Below are positions 17,237 through 25,638 of a DNA stretch of 64,000 nucleotides, piece after piece; the first letter of the stretch is position 1, and each line of letters opens with the position of its first letter. A program made the position numbers and the translations under genes. The stretch lies in NCBI RefSeq assembly GCF_017798205.1, contig NZ_CP060010.1, positions 1,302,001 through 1,366,000 on the forward strand. Direction: 5' to 3'. The notes beneath the pieces were generated by a model. It did no database searches, was not told where the DNA came from, and worked only from the letters and a program-made list of their open reading frames with translations. The DNA comes from Cognatishimia activa. Lineage in GTDB: Bacteria; Pseudomonadota; Alphaproteobacteria; Rhodobacterales; Rhodobacteraceae.

Positions 17237-18508
17237 GTGGCGAAAGCGAAAAAGAGCGATGCGTCGGACGATCAGGACAAAACGCCCTCAACTGACGTGA
17301 AAGATGACGTTGTCGAGGCCGAAGTGCTTGAGGAAATTCCAGCAGAGGTGGAAGAAGCCGCCGCCGATGTGGAAGACATGTCGGATGAGGTAGAGAATGC
17401 CGCTCCGGAAGGTGATGCAGCAGAGGGAGTAGAGGCCTCTGATGAGGACACCGAAGAAGAGGCCCCTGCCGAAGATGTTCATCCCGAACCAGAAGCCAAC
17501 GACCCAGAACCCGAACCCGCGCCTCAGCCCACGCCGGAACCCGCGCGTTCTAATAGTGGCTTTGTGCCCCTTCTGATCGGCGGTATCCTTGCCGGAGGCA
17601 TTGGCTTTGGGGCTGCCCAAGTATTGGGACCTCTGCAATCAGGCCCGGACGAGGCGACTTTGGCGTTGCAGTCTCAGGTGCAAGAGCAGATGGCATCCAT
17701 CGAAGCCCTACAAGCCCTGGTCGAGACATCGCAAGGCGCGGCGGATAAGTCCAAACAAGCGGCGTCGACGTTGCAAGGCTCCGTTGACGGGCTGACCTCG
17801 TCTTTGGCGGCCATCAACGGCCAGTTTGACGACATAGCAAATGCGCTTGCCGGATTGGATGCGCGGATCATCGAGCTGGAAAAACGTCCGCTGACCCAAG
17901 GATTACCGTCCTCGGCGATAGAAGCATACGAGCGCGAGCTTGAAGAGCTGAAGGCCTCGGTCGCGTCACAACGTGCCGAAGCACAGGCCATGGAAGAAAA
18001 CGCCAAGATGACGGCGCAACAGGCCTTGGCCCGTGCAGCACTCACGCGAGTTTTGTCAGCGCTTGACGCAGGGCATTCATTCCGTGCGCCCCTCACGGAT
18101 TTGGCGACGGCAACCGGTTCGCCAGCTCCTGCCGTCCTTGAAAACCTTGCCGACACCGGCGCCCCAAGTCTTGCGTCCTTGCAAAGCAGCTTTCCGGATG
18201 CCGCTCGCGCAGCCCTTGCCGCCGCGCGCCGTACTGAAGGCCAATCGGGCAACCGCCTTTTATCCTTCATGCAATCCCAGCTCGGCGCGCGTTCTGTAAC
18301 GCCTCAAGAGGGGGACGATGCGGATGCTGTCCTCAGTCGCGCCGAGGGCGCTTTGACATCGGGCAATCTGACGGATGCCTTGGCGGAATTGGCAGCCCTG
18401 TCTGCGGAAGCTCAAGCCGAAATGGCAGAATGGATTGCCAGCGCACAGACCCGCCAAGAGGCCCTCGCCGCCGGCGAAGCTCTCTCTCAAGCACTCAACA
18501 CGAATTAA
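17237..18508 (+). CDS. Mic60/mitofilin-like inner-membrane protein (COG4223)
   Basis: This protein of about 423 residues begins with a Lys-rich start, a highly acidic Glu/Pro-rich stretch (to about residue 105), one transmembrane helix (LLIGGILAGGIGFGAAQVLG), then a long coiled coil and a C-terminal helical mitofilin-like domain. This is the architecture of alphaproteobacterial Mic60, the ancestor of the mitochondrial crista-junction protein, whose gene is known to sit with hem genes in this class. A GTG start at 17237 is chosen since AAAGGGA lies just upstream; the TTG at 17207 has none. The likely role is inner-membrane shaping or envelope contact. Confidence 0.85.
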   Translation: MAKAKKSDASDDQDKTPSTDVKDDVVEAEVLEEIPAEVEEAAADVEDMSDEVENAAPEGDAAEGVEASDEDTEEEAPAEDVHPEPEANDPEPEPAPQPTPEPARSNSGFVPLLIGGILAGGIGFGAAQVLGPLQSGPDEATLALQSQVQEQMASIEALQALVETSQGAADKSKQAASTLQGSVDGLTSSLAAINGQFDDIANALAGLDARIIELEKRPLTQGLPSSAIEAYERELEELKASVASQRAEAQAMEENAKMTAQQALARAALTRVLSALDAGHSFRAPLTDLATATGSPAPAVLENLADTGAPSLASLQSSFPDAARAALAAARRTEGQSGNRLLSFMQSQLGARSVTPQEGDDADAVLSRAEGALTSGNLTDALAELAALSAEAQAEMAEWIASAQTRQEALAAGEALSQALNTN

Positions 18509-18517
18509 AGGTCGCTC

Positions 18518-19996
18518 ATGCTCTGGTCTCTTACCAAAATCCTTCTTTTCGTGGCGGCGATCGCAGGCCTGACACTTGGTGCGGGCTATTTGATGGAAAG
18601 CGACGGGGGCGTGATGCTGACCGTTGCGGGCGTGGAATATACGCTCAGCCCGTTGATGTCGGTGATCGCGCTTTGTGTGTTGCTTGTGGTCCTGTGGGTT
18701 TTTCTCAAGCTTATGTCGCTGTTGGTTGCGACGCTTAAATTCATCAACGGCGATGAAACCGCCCTCAGCCGCTATTTCGACCGCAGTCGCGAACGTCGAG
18801 GCTTCCAGGCTCTGACAGAAGGCATGATGGCCCTGGCCTCAGGCGAAGGCCGGGCCGCTATGGACAAGGCGCGCAAGGCAGAACGGCTGTTGCGGCGGCC
18901 AGAGCTCACCAACCTGATCACAGCTCAGGCCGCTGAAATCACAGGCGACAAACGTAAGGCCGAAGAGGTCTATAAACGGCTTTTGCAGGATGATCAGACC
19001 CGATTTGTGGGTGTGCGGGGCCTGATGAAGCAAAAGCTTGAGGACGGCAAAACTGAAACCGCGCTCAAGCTGGCCGAAACCGCGTTTGCTCTGAAGCCGC
19101 GCCATGTGGAAACCTCTGACATTTTACTCAAGTTGCAGGCGGACAGCGAAGACTGGAAGGGCGCGCGGAATACGCTGAACGCCAAACTCAAACACGGCAC
19201 GTTGCCCCGCGACGTACACCGTCGTCGTGATGCGGTTCTGGCCTTGTCCGAAGCCAAGGCGCTTTTGTCAGAGGACGCGTCGATTTCCGAGCGTGAGGAC
19301 TTTATCGAGGCCAACCGCCTGTCGCCGGATCTGATCCCGGCCGCGGCAATGGCCGCGCGCAGCTATATCGCCAAGGGCAAGCCTCGGTTCGCGATGCGGA
19401 TCCTGAAAAAAGCTTGGGAAGCACATCCTCATCCTGATCTGGCCGCAGCCTACGCCGAAATTGAACCGAACGAGACGCCTCAAGAGCGGATCAAGCGGTT
19501 TGGAGTTCTGGTCAAACCGACTTTGGACCATCCGGAAACCAAGATGCTGATGGCCGAACTGCAAATCGCCGCCGAGGATTTTCCAGCGGCACGCAAAGCG
19601 CTGGGCGACTTGTGGGAAACCGACCCCACCGCAAGGTCTCTGACCATCCTTGCAGCGATTGAAAAAGGGGAAGGTGCTGCGGACGACATCGTCAAAGGCT
19701 GGCTCGCCCGCGCAGTCAACGCGCCACGCGGGCCGCAATGGGTTTGCGACAAGTGTCACAATATTCACGGCGAATGGGTACCGGTCTGTGGCAATTGCGG
19801 TGCGCTGGATAGCCTAAGCTGGACTGCGCCGTCGTCCGACGACACAGGAGGACCTGTTTCCGTAGATATGCTTCCTATGATCGTCGGTGCTCCTGAACCG
19901 ATGACGGGCGAAATTGTGCTTTCCGATTCCGTTGGGAGCGGCGATACAGAAGAAGAAATTGACGAAGAGACGGTCGCCAACGAGCCGACAAAATAG
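18518..19996 (+). CDS. hemY: HemY-like TPR protein with C-terminal zinc ribbon
   Basis: The 492-residue protein has two N-terminal transmembrane helices (about 5-25 and 42-64; HemY_N type), a helical TPR body, and a C-terminal Cys4 knuckle: C410-x2-C413 and C424-x2-C427. The HemY family is linked to late tetrapyrrole synthesis, but its exact role is unsettled. The Cys4 element recalls the rubredoxin-like domain of the TPR protein LapB. It lies 9 bp after the mic60-like gene, completing a hemD-mic60-hemY operon. This is not the protoporphyrinogen oxidase also called HemY. Confidence 0.9.
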   Translation: MLWSLTKILLFVAAIAGLTLGAGYLMESDGGVMLTVAGVEYTLSPLMSVIALCVLLVVLWVFLKLMSLLVATLKFINGDETALSRYFDRSRERRGFQALTEGMMALASGEGRAAMDKARKAERLLRRPELTNLITAQAAEITGDKRKAEEVYKRLLQDDQTRFVGVRGLMKQKLEDGKTETALKLAETAFALKPRHVETSDILLKLQADSEDWKGARNTLNAKLKHGTLPRDVHRRRDAVLALSEAKALLSEDASISEREDFIEANRLSPDLIPAAAMAARSYIAKGKPRFAMRILKKAWEAHPHPDLAAAYAEIEPNETPQERIKRFGVLVKPTLDHPETKMLMAELQIAAEDFPAARKALGDLWETDPTARSLTILAAIEKGEGAADDIVKGWLARAVNAPRGPQWVCDKCHNIHGEWVPVCGNCGALDSLSWTAPSSDDTGGPVSVDMLPMIVGAPEPMTGEIVLSDSVGSGDTEEEIDEETVANEPTK

Positions 19997-20040
19997 GCCT
20001 TTTCCATCCTGGGTCGGGGTGTTAAACCCCGGCCTCAGGC

Positions 20041-20116
20041 GCCGCTGTAGCTCAGCTGGTAGAGCACGTCATTCGTAATGATGGGGTCGTAGGTTCGAGT
20101 CCTATCAGCGGCACCA
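20041..20116 (+). tRNA. tRNA-Thr (anticodon CGT)
   Basis: A full cloverleaf can be drawn: acceptor GCCGCTG/CAGCGGC, D-arm GCTCAGCTGGTAGAGC, anticodon stem CGTCA/TGATG with loop TTCGTAA (anticodon CGT, Thr), T-arm with TTCGAGT loop, discriminator A and an encoded CCA. It follows the hemY gene by 44 bp. Confidence 0.97.
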
Positions 20117-20963
20117 TCAAAATCTGACAACACTGAATAAAATGTAAGGCGCTTTGGTTTTATCCGCCTTATTGTTCACTTACGCGTAGGCGAACAGTGC
20201 GCGATTGGTGGCGGTTTAAGACGGGGTGCGCCCGGGAACCGTGTAGACTGTCTCGACCTAGATCAGAAATGCGGAAGTATATTTTTGGTATCTAATTGAG
20301 GTCAGCATATTCTAGGGTGAGTCTCAGGGGTTTTTCACAGTTTAGACAAAGTAATTTTATGTTCTAAAACAATTGGTTATCTTTCAAGTGTCTACATCGA
20401 CTGTTTGCATAAAACTAAGCCAAAGACTCTACTTTGTTCCCTAAGTAGCGACCTGCACCGTTGTGTTTTCGGTCACGTTGAATCTCGGCGAGCGCGGGCG
20501 GACAGGACACGCACCTGTAGCTTTGTCCGCTCATTTCGGGTGGCGGGAGCTGTTCCCTCGTGTTGAGACCGCAGTTTAGTCGCCGAAGTACGAAGAAGTG
20601 AGGCACACGCTCTTAGATCTGAGCGGTATCTTCTGCGATAGCAATACAGGGTTTTTCAAAGGGGCGGAAAGCGGATTTTCGCAGTGCGTGCGAAACTAAC
20701 CGCCGATGACGCAAGTCTTTCTCATTTGTGGCGACTAGGTTCACAAAAATTCAGAAAACACGACGGAATGCTTACAGCCGGTTTGCGACTGAGAAAAATT
20801 TAGTTTGATTGTTCCGCCAATATTTAGAATGAAACGCACAAAGCCAAATAAAACGAGAGGTGACCAGTTCTTCCTGACCGATTGCTTGGGTTGGGGCTGT
20901 TAGAAAAGGCAGTGAAATCCCGGTTTGCCAAATTGTTATTTCTGTCCACGAAGGCTTGTAGCG
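20117..20963. other. Intergenic region without convincing genes
   Basis: About 850 bases between the tRNA and a broken yciI gene. The sequence is AT-richer than the flanks. A 63-codon minus-strand frame (20415-20606) has no ribosome-binding site or recognisable family and is probably not a gene. A 23-bp segment at 20560-20582 (GTGTTGAG...TTAGTCG) recurs with four mismatches at 29204-29226, in another intergenic region. Confidence 0.6.
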
Positions 20964-21242
20964 TCACCCTGGTTCGGCATTGTTGAACCTCTTCACAGTC
21001 GCAAAAATTTTGCAGCTACGTAACTCCGGACAGTACATTGGGTCCCCTTCGATCAGTCGCACGATTTCGTCGCGATCTGTCGCGCGTACGATCCAGATCC
21101 CGCCTGTCGGATCAGAATCTTCGGCCTCCGCCAAGGAACCGCCATCCAGGAAAATCTCGGGCCGAAATGTCAGTTATGCGACGTGCTTTTCAAAGTGCGT
21201 CTTGCGCCATTCAAGCATTTCTGGCGCATCAGTGAATATCAC
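20964..21242 (-). pseudogene. Broken YciI-family gene with an in-frame stop
   Basis: Reading the minus strand from 21242 gives 93 codons in one frame that clearly encode a YciI protein: VIFTDAPEMLEWRKTHFEKH, then FRPEIFLDGGSLAEAEDSDP, GGIWIVRATDRDEI and EGDPMYCPEL. A TAA stop (21174-21176) interrupts it after HVA, where the family usually has Tyr (TAT or TAC), and no ATG lies at the expected start. It sits just downstream of the metallo-hydrolase gene on the same strand. A single-base sequencing error could mimic the stop, but not the missing start. Confidence 0.75.
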
Positions 21243-21265
21243 GCCTCAAACGTTCGTCGGCTTTC

Positions 21266-22114
21266 CTATATATCAAACGTCATAAGGTCTTCGGCAATCG
21301 TCGCCTGTGCGCCGAATGCGAGACTTGCGTTTTGTTGCGCTTTTTCGAGCCGCGTTGGTTCGTCCATGTATTTCCTGAAATGCGTGATAACTAAGGCCTT
21401 GGCCCCGACACGCTGCGCGAGTTTGCCGATTTCCGTTGGGGTTGGCGTGACCGCGGCCATCGTATTGGATGCATCGCTGTCCTCGAGGCGGTAGCACCAA
21501 TGCAGCAAAAGATCAGCATCCTCAGCAAGGTTCTCGAGGTCCTCGCAAAGGCCCGCGTCTCCTGAGTAGACAAACCGCTTACCCTCGGCGTCGAGCGCAA
21601 AGCCCATGCAGTCCAGAGCAGGTTGTGCGTGGGGAACCGTGCAAGAGCGAATATGCCATCCCGTTCCTTCGATTGTGTCGCCTGGCGTGATCTCTTGGAC
21701 GATCGGCGCGGGCCATGGGCGGGGCAGGGTGCCACCACGCTGAACCCAGACTTCTTGGCTATGGGGCAACTCGGTTCGCGCAATAAGATCATGCGCAAGC
21801 ACTCCGTCGCGTCCAAAATATCCCTTTGTGATCTGAGCAATCGGCGAAGGCCCAAACACTTTGATCGCTGCGCCACCCTCATCCCATGCAGCATGCACCA
21901 AGCGGGCATAATCCATCATGTGATCCGAATGCAGGTGGCTGAAAACGATGTGTGTGATGTCCGATGGAAGCCGTCCCGACCTTAAGAGATTGTCAACGAC
22001 GCCACCACCGCAATCAAAAAGTATGCGATCCGCGCCAACCTCTATAAGGTAGCCGCTAGAGGCGCGACGTGCATAGGCCTCTGGCGAGCCTGACCCCAAT
22101 ATTGTTAGCTTCAT
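21266..22114 (-). CDS. Metallo-beta-lactamase-fold hydrolase (RNase Z-like)
   Basis: The 282-residue protein starts MKLTILGSGSPEAYARR and has the MBL metal ligands: HLHSDH (near residue 65), His in VPHAQPAL, Asp in YSGDAG and a C-terminal His in ITHFRK. The N-terminus and DCGGG segment resemble RNase Z-like hydrolases, yet the context (sulfatases, Tct transporter, MarR) points to small-molecule breakdown, for example ester or lactone hydrolysis after desulfation. The ATG at 22114 overlaps the sulfatase stop (ATGA); a longer frame to 22243 lies inside the sulfatase gene. There is no signal peptide, so it is cytoplasmic. Confidence 0.88.
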   Translation of the reverse strand: MKLTILGSGSPEAYARRASSGYLIEVGADRILFDCGGGVVDNLLRSGRLPSDITHIVFSHLHSDHMMDYARLVHAAWDEGGAAIKVFGPSPIAQITKGYFGRDGVLAHDLIARTELPHSQEVWVQRGGTLPRPWPAPIVQEITPGDTIEGTGWHIRSCTVPHAQPALDCMGFALDAEGKRFVYSGDAGLCEDLENLAEDADLLLHWCYRLEDSDASNTMAAVTPTPTEIGKLAQRVGAKALVITHFRKYMDEPTRLEKAQQNASLAFGAQATIAEDLMTFDI

Positions 22115-23541
22115 TTTGCCATCTCCGGTGGTGGCGTGGCACCTGGCGCGCCAAGGCCCAAAGCTGCCTCTCGTCCACCCACGCGCTCGATCAAAGATGC
22201 TTGATCCGCGAAAGCTTGCGCGTCGGTCGCTGCGGGATCGCAAATTGCGCTAAGCTCTGCGTGGAGTTCCGCGAGTTTTTCGGCACTGTCTGGATCAGTG
22301 GCCAGATTGCGGAGTTCTTCGGGATCTTCGGCCAGATTGAAAAGTTCGTCAGGGAAGCCAACATAGTGGATCAGTTTCCAATCTCCCTTGCGCAGCATGA
22401 AGGCACCGGACACTGCGCCAGCGGCGTGGTATTCCGAGAACACGACGCGATCTTTGGTCGGGTTCTCTGCAATCGACGAAAGGTCCGTTACGCCGTCAGC
22501 GGGGGTGAAGTCGGCCTCGAAATGGGTTGCAATCGTTGCCGCAAGATCCAGAAGGCTGACAGGCGTATCACAGGTGCCGGTGGCAACATTTGGCCCCGCC
22601 ATGATCATGGGAACAGCCGCGCTTTCCTCGTACATGTTGGACTTGCCCCACAGGCCACGCGCCCCAACGTTGTCGCCATGGTCTGACGAGTAAATGATCG
22701 TCGTGTTGTCGAGTTGGCCGCTCTCTTCCAGTGCCGCGAGGATTTGTCCGATATTGTAATCGAGCCACGAGCAAAGCCCATAGTACGCCCGCAAGGCGGA
22801 ATTGCGTTCCTGTTCGCTTTTGAACTTGGACTCACTGTCCATGAAGGCGTTCTGCCTTTCCACCCATGGGTGGCGAGGATGGCCTTTGTCCGGGTGAAGT
22901 TTTACCTCGGGCATCATGTCTGCCGGATACATGTCATAGAATTCCTGAGGCACCACCAATGGGAAGTGAGGCGCCACTAATCCCACATAAAGGCACCACG
23001 GGTCTTCCCCGCCGCTGCGATCATCAAGCCAGGCTTTTGTGCGCGTCACGACCGCTTCGTCGTAATCGGTGTATTTGCTGTTCCCAGGGCCGATGTAGTC
23101 ACCCAGCATGCGCCCCGGCCCCAAAATGCGTTCGTCTTCCTTACGAATGCTTGCCCAGACCATTCCAACGCCATCGGCAACCATCATAGGAATATGTTCG
23201 ACGTCAAAGCCTGCTGGGTCTTCCTCTGAGCGGTAGTGGAGTTTGCCAATGCTCTCAACTGGCACGCCTTTTTCCTGAAGAGCATGCCCCCAGCCGCGGA
23301 TCGACCCCTCGTAGGGCATCGCATTATCCCACATGCGCGTTTGATGCGGATAGAGGCCTGTGGCAAAGCTCGCGCGGGCGGGCACGCAGATGGGGCTGGG
23401 CGTATAGGCGTTGGTAAAACGTGTGCCCCGAGCCGCCAACTTGTCCAAATTCGGCGTTTTAACAAATGGGTGCCCAGCACAGCCCATAGCGCGGGACTGA
23501 TGTTCGTCTGACAGAATAATAAGGAGGTTGGATTTGGTCAT
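22111..23541 (-). CDS. Formylglycine-dependent sulfatase 1 (choline-sulfatase/arylsulfatase type)
   Basis: This 476-residue type I sulfatase has the C-x-P-x-R signature as C52-V-P-A-R56; the Cys must be oxidised to formylglycine by a maturase not encoded here. Metal ligands are visible at the N-terminus (LIILSDEHQ) and in the SSDHGDN motif near residue 287. There is no signal peptide, so it acts in the cytoplasm. Sulfatases of this type hydrolyse sulfate esters, and some relatives act on phosphonate or phosphate esters. It overlaps both neighbours by four bases (MarR gene upstream, MBL gene downstream) in a marR-sulfatase-MBL operon divergent from tctCBA. Confidence 0.92.
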   Translation of the reverse strand: MTKSNLLIILSDEHQSRAMGCAGHPFVKTPNLDKLAARGTRFTNAYTPSPICVPARASFATGLYPHQTRMWDNAMPYEGSIRGWGHALQEKGVPVESIGKLHYRSEEDPAGFDVEHIPMMVADGVGMVWASIRKEDERILGPGRMLGDYIGPGNSKYTDYDEAVVTRTKAWLDDRSGGEDPWCLYVGLVAPHFPLVVPQEFYDMYPADMMPEVKLHPDKGHPRHPWVERQNAFMDSESKFKSEQERNSALRAYYGLCSWLDYNIGQILAALEESGQLDNTTIIYSSDHGDNVGARGLWGKSNMYEESAAVPMIMAGPNVATGTCDTPVSLLDLAATIATHFEADFTPADGVTDLSSIAENPTKDRVVFSEYHAAGAVSGAFMLRKGDWKLIHYVGFPDELFNLAEDPEELRNLATDPDSAEKLAELHAELSAICDPAATDAQAFADQASLIERVGGREAALGLGAPGATPPPEMAK

Positions 23542-24002
23542 GGGATCTCGCGGGTTTTCGAGGCGGCTTCAAGTTTGGCGATCACTTTGTAAAACTCCTC
23601 GAGATCATCTTTAGAGACGTCCTTTAGCAAGTGGTCCTGTCTGGCTTGCATGATCGGCACAGCCTTGGCGCAAATGTCACGTGCGCGCTGTGTCAGGTTC
23701 AAATGCTGAACGCGTTTGTCCAGATCGTCGGGTGTTTGTTCCAGCAGTCCTTTGTCGACCATGGCGGCGATTTTTCGACTCAGTTGCCCTTTGTCGATCT
23801 CGGTAACGTCCGACAACTGCTTCAATGTGTTGAATTCAAACCATTCCAGAGTTTGCAATATGCGCCATTCGACAAGCGATAGCCCCGAATTGGCTTTTAG
23901 GATCGCAGTGGCTTGCGCGTTCAGGCTCGCCTGAAGCCGTGCCAGCCGAAAGGTGACAAAGGACGTAAGTTGCCGAGGTCTGGGTTTCTGATCCTGCTTC
24001 AT
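23538..24002 (-). CDS. MarR-family transcriptional regulator
   Basis: The 154-residue protein has the MarR winged-helix core: LSLVEWRILQTL, the recognition-helix region LSRKIAAMVDKGLLEQ and the wing DDLDKRVQHLNLT. MarR proteins are dimers, usually repressors released by a phenolic or related ligand. It is the first gene of a minus-strand operon with a sulfatase and an MBL hydrolase. The 98-bp gap to the divergent tctC contains two near-identical palindromes exactly 20 bp apart, its probable operators. It likely senses the substrate or product of this catabolic block. Confidence 0.92.
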   Translation of the reverse strand: MKQDQKPRPRQLTSFVTFRLARLQASLNAQATAILKANSGLSLVEWRILQTLEWFEFNTLKQLSDVTEIDKGQLSRKIAAMVDKGLLEQTPDDLDKRVQHLNLTQRARDICAKAVPIMQARQDHLLKDVSKDDLEEFYKVIAKLEAASKTREIP

Positions 24003-24023
24003 AGCGCAACATTTTCAGAGTTA

Positions 24024-24059
24024 AGTTGATAGGTCAACTTTTTATTTGACAGGTCAACT
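24024..24059. promoter_or_regulatory. Tandem operator-like palindromes between marR and tctC
   Basis: AGTTGATAGGTCAACT (24024-24039) and ATTTGACAGGTCAACT (24044-24059) are 16-mers with two mismatches, placed 20 bp apart, two helical turns. Both have TTGA/TCAA arms typical of MarR operators, and they lie in the only gap from which both operons can be driven. Confidence 0.7.
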
Positions 24060-24105
24060 AAACTGTGGATTCCTAGATGGCGACAACATTTTGGGAGGAA
24101 TGAAA

Positions 24106-25059
24106 GTGAAAAATCTTTTGAAAGCGGGAGCTGCGGCTGCCGTTCTGGCGGTTTCGACAGCGACTTCAGCGTTTGCGGACGGGCATGGTTGGTCCCCTGA
24201 AGGGCCTATCAAAATGATCATCGCATTTGCTGCGGGGGGTGGTGCTGACACCTCTGGTCGCCTGATTGCCGAAGAGGTTCAAAAAGCGACTGGCTGGGAA
24301 ATCATTCCAGAGCAAGTTACGGGCAAAGGCGGTGTGAACGCAGCCGTAGCGCTCAAGGACATGCCGGCCGATGGCACGAGCATCGCTTTGATCGTGACCG
24401 AAACGCTTGGCTACAACGCTGCCGCAAACCCTGGTGCAGGTATCACGCCTGCTGACTTTACGGGTCTGACGACAACGGCTGGTTTCCAAATGGGCATCGT
24501 GTCCAAGTCTGACACCGGATGGACCTCTTTTGCTGACATGATTGCGGCGGCCAAAGGCGGTCAGGAAATCCGCTTTGGCACAATGAGCCCAAAGCTCTCT
24601 GACCTTGCTTTCCTTTTGGGTGAAGCACAGGGCGTTGACTTTAATATCGTACAGGTCCGCGGCGGCCGTGCCGTTCTGAATGGCGTGACCGCAGGTGATA
24701 TGGACGTAGGCTTTATGGCTGGCATCCAAGGTAAAGGTGTCGCTGCTGGCGATCTGGTAAACCTTGCCTCTGCTCTCACAATGCCTCTGAAGCAAACGCC
24801 TGATGCGCCAACAATGGCGGACCTTGGTGTGGATTTCACTGCAGATGGCTACTTTGTTTTTGTCGCACCTGCCGGTCTGCCTGATGACGCGCGTGAGGCT
24901 TTGACAAACGCATTGGCCGCGGCAACGACAACAGGTGGCGCAGGTGCAATGATCAACAAGGCCTTTGGTGGTGCTCAGAATATTACGGGTGCCGATTTGG
25001 ACGCCTTGCTCGCCGCTGACTATGAAAGTTCAGGAAAGCTTCTAGAAGCCGTGAAATAA
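24106..25059 (+). CDS. Tripartite tricarboxylate transporter substrate-binding protein (TctC/Bug)
   Basis: This is the periplasmic binding protein of a TTT transporter. It has a signal peptide (KNLLKAGAAAAVLAVSTATSAFA) and the Bug-fold motifs IAFAAGGGADTSGRLI near the mature N-terminus and a C-terminal DYESSGKLL segment, about 317 residues in all. GGGAGGA lies directly against an ATG at 24100 but six bases before a GTG at 24106, so the GTG is the better start. It heads the tctC-tctB-tctA-sulfatase operon. The ligand is unknown; given the sulfatases, an organic sulfate ester is a fair guess. Confidence 0.93.
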   Translation: MKNLLKAGAAAAVLAVSTATSAFADGHGWSPEGPIKMIIAFAAGGGADTSGRLIAEEVQKATGWEIIPEQVTGKGGVNAAVALKDMPADGTSIALIVTETLGYNAAANPGAGITPADFTGLTTTAGFQMGIVSKSDTGWTSFADMIAAAKGGQEIRFGTMSPKLSDLAFLLGEAQGVDFNIVQVRGGRAVLNGVTAGDMDVGFMAGIQGKGVAAGDLVNLASALTMPLKQTPDAPTMADLGVDFTADGYFVFVAPAGLPDDAREALTNALAAATTTGGAGAMINKAFGGAQNITGADLDALLAADYESSGKLLEAVK

Positions 25060-25092
25060 ATCTTTAAACCATCATACTCCGAGGCCAAGCCA

Positions 25093-25638
25093 ATGTCTTC
25101 TATCTCTAAAGCGGAACGTTGGCTTGGCCTTTTTTGTGTCGCCTTTGCCTTAGTTTTGATTTTTATCTGGATTCCCAACGACGTCGAAACAGGCGCGTTT
25201 CAAAAGGTGCGCCGACGTTTGACCATTGGGGATAGCCTGGCGCCCATGGTGGCGGGCGTCGTCATTCTGCTTGGGGGGGTATTGATGTATCTGTCCCCAT
25301 CAGAAAACGCGAAAACACTGGACCGAAAAGCAATCCTCTGGGTCTGTCTTGTGGTTCTCTCGGTTGCTGTTTCCATCACGATCATGCGCTGGTTCGGACC
25401 TATGGTGACAGAGCTACTGACCGACCAAACCTACCGTAGTTTGCGCGCCACAGCGCCGTGGAAATATGTCGGCTATGTGAGCGGAGGCGGCGCGCTGGTC
25501 TATCTTCTGATCGGATTTGCCACGCGATCCTGGTCGTTGAAATACCTGTTGATCGGCCTTCTTGCGGCGCTGTGTATGGCTCTGTTTTACGACCTGCCAT
25601 TTGAAGACCTTCAATTGCCACCAAATGGAGATGTCTAA
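25093..25638 (+). CDS. Tripartite tricarboxylate transporter small membrane subunit (TctB)
   Basis: The 181-residue protein has four predicted transmembrane helices (about residues 10-27, 51-67, 77-96 and 120-165, the last region double) and the divergent sequence usual for TctB, the small integral membrane subunit of TTT transporters. GAGGCCAAGCC precedes the ATG. It lies 33 bp after tctC and its stop overlaps the tctA start in a TAATG junction, so the two membrane subunits are translationally coupled. Confidence 0.9.
   Translation: MSSISKAERWLGLFCVAFALVLIFIWIPNDVETGAFQKVRRRLTIGDSLAPMVAGVVILLGGVLMYLSPSENAKTLDRKAILWVCLVVLSVAVSITIMRWFGPMVTELLTDQTYRSLRATAPWKYVGYVSGGGALVYLLIGFATRSWSLKYLLIGLLAALCMALFYDLPFEDLQLPPNGDV

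Noticed and set aside
20041-20116. tRNA-Thr as a phage or island attachment site
   Set aside because: No direct repeat of the tRNA 3' end was seen downstream and there is no integrase gene in the window.
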